41,451 nucleotides of DNA from an uncultured Bacilli bacterium. Its GTDB lineage: Bacteria > Bacillota_I > Bacilli_A > RF39 > UBA660. The stretch covers positions 1-41,451 of the forward strand of contig CAKOSE010000007.1 of the NCBI GenBank assembly GCA_934102055.1, in the 5' to 3' direction. Below are positions 23,428 through 30,228 of this stretch, one piece after another (position 1 is the stretch's first letter; each line of letters opens with the position of its first letter). Both the position numbers and the translations under genes were made by a program. The notes under the pieces are model-generated. The model searched no databases and was not told where the DNA came from. It saw only the letters and a list, made by a program, of their open reading frames with translations.

Positions 23428-24063
23428 TTACTTATTTTGTATTCTATTTATTTCTATAATTTTGTTTTTTGATGTAAATGTTAATTTGAAAATTTCTGGT
23501 GTTTTGAAGGAATCGTTGATAATAGTTTTATTTTTGTATTTTAAATGTCTTTTTTTGTCTTCTAGGGATGCATCTATTAATTCACACCAATTCATTAATA
23601 AAAATGTTATTGCTGTTGCATGTGATATTATAACTGCGGATTCATTATTTATAATACTATTTAAAACTATTTTTATTCCTTTTAACATTCTATCTCTAAC
23701 TTCCTTTTGGGATTCTCCATTAGGGGTTTTTATATCTTCGCTTTTTAGTTGTTTCAACCAGAAATCTTCTTTTATATTTTTGGTATTTCCTAGTTTTCTT
23801 TCGTTGAAATACGGAAAAATATTGATTGTTATATTGTTTGTTTCTGATATATATTTTGCGGTGTTTATTGCTCTTGAATATTCTGATGAATATAGATGCT
23901 TTATATTATTAGAGAAATACTTATTTGTTATTTCCTTTGCTCTTGTTTCTCCTTCGCTACTTAAAGGGATTAATATGTTTTTTGTGTAGTCGTCTAATGA
24001 ACTATTTTTGTAGGAAATGTTTTTATATGGAACTGAGTGTCTTACTAAATAAATTGTTTTCAT
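23428..24063 (-). CDS. Histidine phosphatase family protein
   Basis: A 211-residue member of the phosphoglycerate-mutase-like histidine phosphatase superfamily. The catalytic histidine is H9 in LVRHSVPYK, followed by the family's LYSSEYSRAINTAKYI; the second histidine lies in AVIISHATAITFLL. Substrates range from sugar phosphates to nucleotides, so specificity is open. It lies 20 bases after the acetyltransferase gene and ends just before the promoter of the radical SAM operon. It might dephosphorylate an intermediate of that pathway; this rests only on position. Confidence 0.85.
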   Translation of the reverse strand: MKTIYLVRHSVPYKNISYKNSSLDDYTKNILIPLSSEGETRAKEITNKYFSNNIKHLYSSEYSRAINTAKYISETNNITINIFPYFNERKLGNTKNIKEDFWLKQLKSEDIKTPNGESQKEVRDRMLKGIKIVLNSIINNESAVIISHATAITFLLMNWCELIDASLEDKKRHLKYKNKTIINDSFKTPEIFKLTFTSKNKIIEINRIQNK

Positions 24064-24083
24064 ATCTAATTCTCCTTATTTTT

Positions 24084-24617
24084 TTACTTATTACTTATTT
24101 CCATTAACACATACTCTTTTAATTGTCCAATTGTATTTTTTGTTTTAATTTTTTTTGCTTCAGAAAAACCACACTTTTTGTAGCAATTTATAGCTTTGTT
24201 ATTATCTGAAAGCGGACACATTATGATCTTATCAGCATTTTTTTGATAAAATAAATACTCTGATAATAATTTTATACTTCTGCATCCTATGCCCAAATTA
24301 TGAAGTTTTGTTTCCCCAATAAATATATCAACCTCATATATTTTATTTTCAATCAAACCGTATAGCTGTTTATCTTTTTTATCTATTTGTTTGTATTGTA
24401 TTATTCCTACCGGTGTGTCTTTATAGTTGATTATATATACAGGAATCTTGGCTTTTGAACTTGTTCTGGGCTGATATTTTTCTTTTATTTCATTAAAATT
24501 TAGTTTTCTTTGTTCAAAACTTTTATATATTTCTTCTATTTGATACCATTTTTCTAACAACTTATAATTCTCATTATTATCTTTTAAAATATTGACTGAA
24601 ATGTCGCCATTCTTCAT
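24084..24617 (-). CDS. GNAT acetyltransferase, AAC(6')-like
   Basis: 177 residues from the ATG at 24617, which has AAGGA eight bases upstream; the in-frame ATG nine bases earlier directly abuts that site. The acetyl-CoA binding loop is HNLGIGCRSIKLLSEYL. Before it are GIIQYKQ and YEVDIFIG, and after it IIMCPLSDNNKAINCYKKCGF, all as in AAC(6')/RimJ-type GNATs. The substrate could be an aminoglycoside, a peptide N-terminus or a small amine. Microcin C immunity also uses a GNAT (the MccE C-domain), so proximity to an MccF-like gene is suggestive. It is the first gene of a two-gene operon. Confidence 0.82.
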   Translation of the reverse strand: MKNGDISVNILKDNNENYKLLEKWYQIEEIYKSFEQRKLNFNEIKEKYQPRTSSKAKIPVYIINYKDTPVGIIQYKQIDKKDKQLYGLIENKIYEVDIFIGETKLHNLGIGCRSIKLLSEYLFYQKNADKIIMCPLSDNNKAINCYKKCGFSEAKKIKTKNTIGQLKEYVLMEISNK

Positions 24618-24671
24618 ATTAATCATCCTTATTTTTGAAAGTCAAGGGTAACCTATCCCAATTTTTCTACT

Positions 24672-24701
24672 AGTATACATAAAATATTAACTGTTTGTCA
24701 A
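24672..24701 (-). promoter_or_regulatory. Promoter of the GNAT-phosphatase operon
   Basis: Minus strand TTGACA (24696..24701), 18 bases, TATACT (24672..24677). The stretch between it and the valS terminator, about 140 bases, holds no convincing gene. Confidence 0.72.
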
Positions 24702-24845
24702 TTATATTTTTTATAAGTTGTATTTATTCATTTGACTAATTTTTTTGTGTTTTTGTCTATTTCACAGTCTAAATGTTTTTTTGGTTTTATTATAAAGCTA
24801 AATAGTAGTATTATCAACATTTTCTTAAATCATAAACTTGTATAT

Positions 24846-24880
24846 TAAAAGAATAAGTTGTTGATACATTAACTTATTCT
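24846..24880 (-). terminator. valS terminator
   Basis: Minus strand AGAATAAGTT (24871..24880) pairs with AACTTATTCT (24850..24859), followed by TTTTAATATA, just after the valS stop. Confidence 0.75.
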
Positions 24881-24891
24881 CTTTTTATACC

Positions 24892-27414
24892 TTATAATTG
24901 TTTTTTTAATGTTTCTAGTTTTTCTTGTTCTTCTTTTAGTTTTTGTTTGTCCATGTTTACTACTTTTTCTGGGGCTTTGTTTATATAGTTTTCATTTGAT
25001 AGTAGCTTTTTTCTTTTGTTTATTGATGTTTCTAGTTTTTCTATTTCAGTTATTAACAATTCTTTGTTAATTTCTTTTCCTTTTTGGTAATAGTTTATTT
25101 CTATGTTTTGTGATTTGTATGAGTATTTTTCTCCTTCTTTTGGTGTGAATAGGTTTTCTTCTTTTATTTTTAACATGTTTTTGTAGATATGTTCTACTTC
25201 CTTTGTTGTTGTTATTTCTATGGCTGCTTCTTTTGTTATGTTGTTTGTTACTTTTAGGTTTCTTATATTTGTTATGTCTTCGATTACTTTGTCTATTAGT
25301 TGTTCTTCTTTGCAAATGTTATCTTCTTCGTACTTTGGATAAGTACTTATCATAATACTACTTGTTTCTTTGATTGGTAATTTTTGGTATATTTCTTCGG
25401 TTACGTATGGCATGAATGGATGTAACATTTTTAGGGTTTTTGTTAGTACTTCTAGGAGTACTGTTTTTGTGGTGTTATTTTCTAGGCTTGTTTTTGATAA
25501 TTCTATATAGTTATCACAGAAATCTTCCCATATGAATTTGTATAGTTCTGTTCCTACGTTGTTAAATTCATATTTTTCCATGCTTGTTCTTACATTTTTT
25601 ATTGTTTTGTTTAGTTTTGTTAGGATCCATTTGTCTTCTGGTTTTAGGGTTTCTTTTGTTGGTTTGATATTTTCTATGTTCATTAATACGAATCTTGAGG
25701 CATTCCAAAGTTTGTTTATGAAGTTCCATGTTGATTTTACTTTTTCTTCATCATATCTTAGATCCATTCCTGGTGCTGTGGTTGTTGTTATGAAAAATCT
25801 TAGAGAGTCTGCACCATATTTTTCTATTACGTCCATAGGGTCTACTCCGTTACCTAGGGATTTTGACATTTTTCTTCCTTGTTTGTCTCTTATTAGACCG
25901 TGGATTATACAATCTTTGAATGGTCTTGTGTTTGTGAAGTGTAATCCTTGGAAGGCCATTCTGTTTACCCAGAAAGGAATTATATCATATCCTGTTACTA
26001 GGCAATTATTTGGGTAGTATCTTTTTAGGTCTTCGGTTTCTTCTGGCCAACCTAGTGTTGAGAATGGCCAAAGTGCTGAGGAGAACCATGTATCTAGTAC
26101 GTCTTCGTCTTGTTTCCAGCCTGCGCCTTCTGGTTTTGTTTTTCCTACATATATTTCGTCGTTTCTATACCATGCTGGTATTCTGTGTCCCCACCAAAGT
26201 TGTCTTGATATACACCAGTCATAGGTTATTTCCATCCAGTGATTCATTGTTTTTTCGTATCTTTCTGGAACGAAATTTACTTTTGTGTCTTTGTTTTTTT
26301 GGTTTTCTAGTACTCTGTCTGCGAGTGGTCTCATTTTTACAAACCATTGTTTTGATAGATAGGGCTCAACCATTACTCCGGTTCTTTCTGAGTGGCCAAC
26401 GTTGTGAGTTATTTCTTCTATTTTTATTAATAGGTTTTCTTTTTCTAAGTCATTTACTATTTTTTCTCTTGCTGTGAATCTGTCTAATCCTTCGTATTTT
26501 CCAGCGTTTTTATTCATTGTTCCGTCTTCGTTTAGAACGTTGATTCTCTGTAGATTGTGTCTTTCTCCAACTTCAAAATCGTTAGGATCATGAGCTGGGG
26601 TTATTTTAACTACTCCGGTTCCAAATTCTGGATCTGCATGAGGGTCTGCTACTACAGGTATTGGTTTGTTTAATAGTGGTAGTATTACATTTTTTCCTAT
26701 GTATTTTTTGTATCTTTCATCATTTTCGTTTACTGCTACTGCGGTGTCTCCAAGTAATGTTTCTGGTCTTGTTGTTGCTACTTCTAGGTAATTATCTTCG
26801 TTTTCTAGATAGTATTTTATGTGATAGAAAGCTCCTTTGGTTTCTTTGTAGATTACTTCTTCATTTGATAAGGCTGTTTTTGCTTCTGGGTCCCAGTTTA
26901 TTATTTTTTCTCCTCTGTAGATTAGTCCTTCGTTATATAGTCTTATGAATACTTCTTCTACTGCGTTTGATAGTCCTTCATCTAGGGTGAATCTTTCTTT
27001 TGTATAGTCAAGTGATAGTCCTAGTTTTGCCCATTGGTCTCTTATATTTTTTGCATATTTTTCTTTCCAAGACCATGCTTGTTTTAGGAATCCTTCTCTT
27101 CCTAATTCGTATTTGTTTATTCCTTCGCTTTTTAGTTTTGCTACTACTTTGGCTTCGGTTGCTATAGCTGCATGATCCATTCCTGGTAACCATAGAGCGT
27201 CATAACCGTCCATTCTTTTATATCTAATTATTATATCTTGAATAGTTGTGTCCCAGGCATGTCCTAGATGTAGTTTTCCTGTTACATTTGGGGGTGGTAA
27301 TACTATACAGTATGGTTTTTTTGATTTATCACCGCTTTGGAAGTATTTTCCTTCTAACCATTTTTTATATTTTCCTTCTTCTACTTGTTTGTGATTATAT
27401 TTTTTTTCTAACAT
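24892..27414 (-). CDS. valS: Valyl-tRNA synthetase
   Basis: ValRS charges tRNA-Val and edits misactivated Thr. The 840-residue protein has the class I HIGH-type motif HLGH at 49-52 (PPNVTGKLHLGHAW), the CP1 editing domain (EVATTRPETLLGDTAVAV; KITPAHDPNDFEVG), KMSKS at 515-519, the anticodon-binding domain and the C-terminal coiled-coil arm rich in Lys/Glu. Slightly shorter than typical (about 880) but complete. It overlaps the end of the HD hydrolase gene by seven bases and is under the T-box leader upstream of that gene. Confidence 0.97.
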   Translation of the reverse strand: MLEKKYNHKQVEEGKYKKWLEGKYFQSGDKSKKPYCIVLPPPNVTGKLHLGHAWDTTIQDIIIRYKRMDGYDALWLPGMDHAAIATEAKVVAKLKSEGINKYELGREGFLKQAWSWKEKYAKNIRDQWAKLGLSLDYTKERFTLDEGLSNAVEEVFIRLYNEGLIYRGEKIINWDPEAKTALSNEEVIYKETKGAFYHIKYYLENEDNYLEVATTRPETLLGDTAVAVNENDERYKKYIGKNVILPLLNKPIPVVADPHADPEFGTGVVKITPAHDPNDFEVGERHNLQRINVLNEDGTMNKNAGKYEGLDRFTAREKIVNDLEKENLLIKIEEITHNVGHSERTGVMVEPYLSKQWFVKMRPLADRVLENQKNKDTKVNFVPERYEKTMNHWMEITYDWCISRQLWWGHRIPAWYRNDEIYVGKTKPEGAGWKQDEDVLDTWFSSALWPFSTLGWPEETEDLKRYYPNNCLVTGYDIIPFWVNRMAFQGLHFTNTRPFKDCIIHGLIRDKQGRKMSKSLGNGVDPMDVIEKYGADSLRFFITTTTAPGMDLRYDEEKVKSTWNFINKLWNASRFVLMNIENIKPTKETLKPEDKWILTKLNKTIKNVRTSMEKYEFNNVGTELYKFIWEDFCDNYIELSKTSLENNTTKTVLLEVLTKTLKMLHPFMPYVTEEIYQKLPIKETSSIMISTYPKYEEDNICKEEQLIDKVIEDITNIRNLKVTNNITKEAAIEITTTKEVEHIYKNMLKIKEENLFTPKEGEKYSYKSQNIEINYYQKGKEINKELLITEIEKLETSINKRKKLLSNENYINKAPEKVVNMDKQKLKEEQEKLETLKKQL

Positions 27415-28154
27415 TTTATTCTCTCCTTTAAATATTTTTTTGCGTATTCAAAGTATTCTTTATACTTTTCTTTGTTTTTTAGGTTGTTGTAGAAATTGTC
27501 TATTATTTTATTTTTTAATATGTATTTTATTGATTCGTTATAGTTTAAATCAAATATTAATGCTAGGTATGATATTATTTTTTCACTTTCTGTTTTTTTA
27601 CCTAGTAATGCACTTGTTTTTATTTGTTTATTGTTATAGAATTCTTCTTTTATTTCATTTCTTATTGTTGTTTTGTCTTTTGTTAGATCTAGTGCTTTGG
27701 TTGTTAATAGTTTTTGTGATGCTGCATATAGTATATCTATTTTATCTGCATCTCTTATTAATTTTGCATGCGTTAGTTCTTCTTTTGTTAGGTTATCTTC
27801 TATTTTGTATTTGTTATGGTTTTTGATACTTTTTTCTATAATATGATAATATTTTTCTTTTATTGGTATTTGTTTGATGAGATTTTGTTTGAATAGTATT
27901 TCTACTCCATAATCTCCGTGATCAAATGTTTTTTTATCGTTAAAGCTATCGTATCTTTTGTCTTGTTCGAATCTTCCTATGTCATGATAGAGCCCTATTA
28001 TTTTTGCTAGTTCTTTATCTGTTTTTGATAGGTTTAGTTTGTTTGATAGGTATTCTGAGTTTTTCATGACTCGATATGAGTGGTTGTATTTATATTTTAT
28101 ATCTTGATCTGTCATATCGTAGTTTTTTATATAGTTTTCTAGTGCTTTATTCAT
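27408..28154 (-). CDS. HD-domain phosphohydrolase co-transcribed with valS
   Basis: A 248-residue metal-dependent phosphohydrolase of the HD superfamily. Visible ligands are H26 region (YNHSYRVMKNSEYL), the HD pair in IIGLYHDIGRFEQDKRY, the following DHGDYGVEILF histidine, and the aspartate in LIRDADKIDILYA. Substrates of such proteins are nucleotides or phosphorylated small molecules; no extra domain tells which. AAAAGGAGG precedes the ATG. It lies between the T-box and valS and so would be induced by Val-tRNA starvation along with valS. Confidence 0.85.
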   Translation of the reverse strand: MNKALENYIKNYDMTDQDIKYKYNHSYRVMKNSEYLSNKLNLSKTDKELAKIIGLYHDIGRFEQDKRYDSFNDKKTFDHGDYGVEILFKQNLIKQIPIKEKYYHIIEKSIKNHNKYKIEDNLTKEELTHAKLIRDADKIDILYAASQKLLTTKALDLTKDKTTIRNEIKEEFYNNKQIKTSALLGKKTESEKIISYLALIFDLNYNESIKYILKNKIIDNFYNNLKNKEKYKEYFEYAKKYLKERIKC

Positions 28155-28173
28155 TTGATTCCTCCTTTTTGTT

Positions 28174-28360
28174 ACAAAAAAACGACTACATATCCAAAGG
28201 ACGATGTAATCGTGGTACCACCTTAATTTGTAACTTTTGTTACCTTGTTTGTATATAACGCATACTTACGGATTATTTTACTTTTTTTCGAATAATCAAC
28301 TTCCAAGCTACATTCGGTTACTTTGTATGTTAGTTTACACCTTTCACTAACTCTCTTTGA
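28174..28360 (-). ncRNA. T-box riboswitch, probably Val-specific
   Basis: The minus-strand leader holds stem I (AGAGAGTTAGTG...CTAAC from 28356), a specifier region CCGAATGTAGC with GTA (Val) at 28309..28311, and the T-box core AAGGTGGTACCACG at 28211..28224. It ends in a terminator where ACGATTACAT pairs with ATGTAGTCGT followed by seven T residues (about 28174..28213). Uncharged tRNA-Val would stabilise the antiterminator and allow transcription of the HD gene and valS. The specifier register was read by eye and agrees with valS downstream. I could not see a clear separate promoter. Confidence 0.88.
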
Positions 28361-28393
28361 TACTTGGTAACTTACTCCTCTTGTTCTTTGTTT

Positions 28394-28510
28394 TTAAAAG
28401 TTGTTTCCTAGTGTTGATATTTCTCCTGCTACTAGAAATATAACCATAAAGATAACAAATGCTAATATTAGGAAAGCCATTAATCCCCATCCGTGGTTGT
28501 TAAGTTTCAT
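28394..28510 (-). CDS. 38-residue single-pass protein with a prepilin-like N-terminus
   Basis: A short ORF starting one base after the trxB stop, with GAGGTG overlapping that stop. The product starts MKLNNHGWGLMAFLILAF and continues through one hydrophobic helix to ...GEISTLGNNF. The K-x-N-x-x-G followed by an aromatic residue and a hydrophobic helix resembles a type IV prepilin processing site (usually G|F with E at +5; here G|W and no E). It may be a minimal pilin-like or just a small membrane protein. It lies between trxB and the T-box leader, as the last gene of the uvrA-lgt-trxB run. Confidence 0.6.
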   Translation of the reverse strand: MKLNNHGWGLMAFLILAFVIFMVIFLVAGEISTLGNNF

Positions 28511-28511
28511 T

Positions 28512-29420
28512 TTACACCTCTTTTATATCTTTTATACAAGAGACTGCTGCTAGGGCTCCATCTGATGTTGCTGTTACTATTTGAAATGCTTCTTTTTTTA
28601 CTACGTCACCTGCAGCATATATTCCTTTTATTTTGGTTCTTTTTTCGTTATCTACCTTAATATAACCCTTTTCGTCTAAAATTTCAAGGTTTTTTAGAAA
28701 TTTTGTTGCTGGTTCGTATCCTATAAAGATGAAACATGCTTTTGTTTTTAATACTTCTTTATTACTTAGTGTTACTGATTCTAGAATTCCTTCTTTTTCG
28801 TTAAAGCTTTCTACTGTAGTGTTATATATTGCTTTTATATTGTTTTTATTCTTGATTCTTTCTATTAGAATGTTATCTCCTTTTAGGGTTGATCCTCTGT
28901 TTATTATTGTTACTGTTTTACATATATCGGATAGGTATAGTGATTCTTCTAGGGCACTATTGCCTGCTCCTATTATGGAGACGTCTTCATTTTTGTAAAG
29001 GTTGCCATCACATAATGAACAAAAACTTATTCCTTTTCCTTCTAGGTTTCTTGAGTTTTTACTTGTTAGTTTTTTGGGACTTCTTCCTATTGCTATGATT
29101 ATATGTGTTGTTTCGATTTTTTCTCCATTTTTTAGTGTTATTATTTTTTTATCGTTGTTTAACTTTATGTTTGTTACTTCTGAGAAGATTTGTTTTATGT
29201 TTATGTTATTGATTTGATCATAGAATTTCATTGCTAGATCTGGTCCTGTTATGGACTTATATCCTGGATAGTTTTCTATTAATGATGATTTATTTAGTTG
29301 TCCTCCTGGTACTTCTTTTTCTATTATAGCACAGTTTAAGTTTGCTCTTTTTAGATAGATTGCAGCAGTTATGCCTGCTGGTCCTGCTCCAATTATAATC
29401 ACATCATATTTATTGTTCAT
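28512..29420 (-). CDS. trxB: Thioredoxin-disulfide reductase
   Basis: An NADPH-dependent FAD enzyme that reduces thioredoxin. The FAD-binding GAGPAGITAAIYLKRAN is N-terminal, the redox-active pair is in FCSLCDG (family usually CATC; C-S-L-C here), the NADPH site is IIGAGNSALEESLYL, and the C-terminal GIYAAGDVVKKEAFQIVTATSDGA closes the FAD site. About 302 residues from the ATG at 29420, which has AAAGGA nine bases upstream; the ATG at 29429 abuts that site. It overlaps the lgt 3' end. Confidence 0.93.
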   Translation of the reverse strand: MNNKYDVIIIGAGPAGITAAIYLKRANLNCAIIEKEVPGGQLNKSSLIENYPGYKSITGPDLAMKFYDQINNINIKQIFSEVTNIKLNNDKKIITLKNGEKIETTHIIIAIGRSPKKLTSKNSRNLEGKGISFCSLCDGNLYKNEDVSIIGAGNSALEESLYLSDICKTVTIINRGSTLKGDNILIERIKNKNNIKAIYNTTVESFNEKEGILESVTLSNKEVLKTKACFIFIGYEPATKFLKNLEILDEKGYIKVDNEKRTKIKGIYAAGDVVKKEAFQIVTATSDGALAAVSCIKDIKEV

Positions 29421-30216
29421 TGTTTTCATTCCTTTCTTTTAGTCTATTTATTCTTGTATCTTTTTTCTTTCTTAATACAAGATATAATCCTAGAAGAAAT
29501 AATAGTATTGATATTAGTTGTGCTATTTTTATTTTTCCTAACATAAGGGAGTCTGTTCTTAGACTTTCTATAAAGAATCTAATGAATGAATACCACATGA
29601 AGTAAATTCCTGTTAGTTGTCCTGGTTTTAGTTTTAGTTTTTTTCTTAATAGGATTAACATTATAAATCCTAGGATATCCCATACTGATTCGTAATAAAA
29701 TGTTGGATGATAGTATTTTCCTTCTATATTCATTCCATTTATTATGAAGTTTGGTATGTTTAGATTTTCTAGTGTTTCTCTTGCTACTTCTGGTCCGTGT
29801 GCTTCACTATTGAAGAAGTTTCCCCATCTTCCTATTGCTTGTGCTAAGATTAGTGATGGTACTGCTAGATCTAGTAGTTTTAGAGGATTTTTTTTGTGTT
29901 TTCTTGAGTAGTATATAAACCAGATTAATCCTGTGATAATTGCTCCATGGATTGCTAGTCCACCATTCCATATTTCTATTATTTGAATGGGATCTTTTAA
30001 GTAGTAATCTAGGTTAAATAATACGTAATATATTCTTGCTCCTAAAATGCCTAGAATTGCTCCATAAAAGATTAGGTTTGAGAGGAATGTTTCTTCGTAT
30101 CCTTGTTTTTTTGCGGATTTTATGAATATGAATGATCCTGTTAGGATTGCTATTAGCATTGTTATTGAATACCAATATATTGATATTGGCCCTATTTCTA
30201 TTAATACTGGATTCAT
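29410..30216 (-). CDS. lgt: Prolipoprotein diacylglyceryl transferase
   Basis: Lgt transfers diacylglycerol from phosphatidylglycerol to the lipobox cysteine of prolipoproteins. The 268-residue polytopic protein has the signature around AQAIGRWGNFFNSEAHG (with the essential Arg/Asn/Glu region), an early IYWYSITMLIA helix and the C-terminal FIRFFIESLRTDS. Its length is typical. It lies 12 bases after uvrA, with AAAGGAG before the ATG, in the order uvrA-lgt-trxB common in Firmicutes. Confidence 0.95.
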   Translation of the reverse strand: MNPVLIEIGPISIYWYSITMLIAILTGSFIFIKSAKKQGYEETFLSNLIFYGAILGILGARIYYVLFNLDYYLKDPIQIIEIWNGGLAIHGAIITGLIWFIYYSRKHKKNPLKLLDLAVPSLILAQAIGRWGNFFNSEAHGPEVARETLENLNIPNFIINGMNIEGKYYHPTFYYESVWDILGFIMLILLRKKLKLKPGQLTGIYFMWYSFIRFFIESLRTDSLMLGKIKIAQLISILLFLLGLYLVLRKKKDTRINRLKERNENNEQ

Positions 30217-30228
30217 GTATAAGCTCCT

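Noticed and set aside
24728..24820. Minus-strand 30-codon ORF (MLIILLFSFIIKPKKHLDC...) between the valS terminator and the GNAT promoter
   Set aside because: No Shine-Dalgarno sequence or promoter is visible and 30 open codons are easily found by chance in such AT-rich DNA.
25067..25315. Very basic 82-residue minus-strand ORF inside valS
   Set aside because: It is out of frame within the intact valS C-terminal region, where Lys-rich codons produce basic shadow frames.
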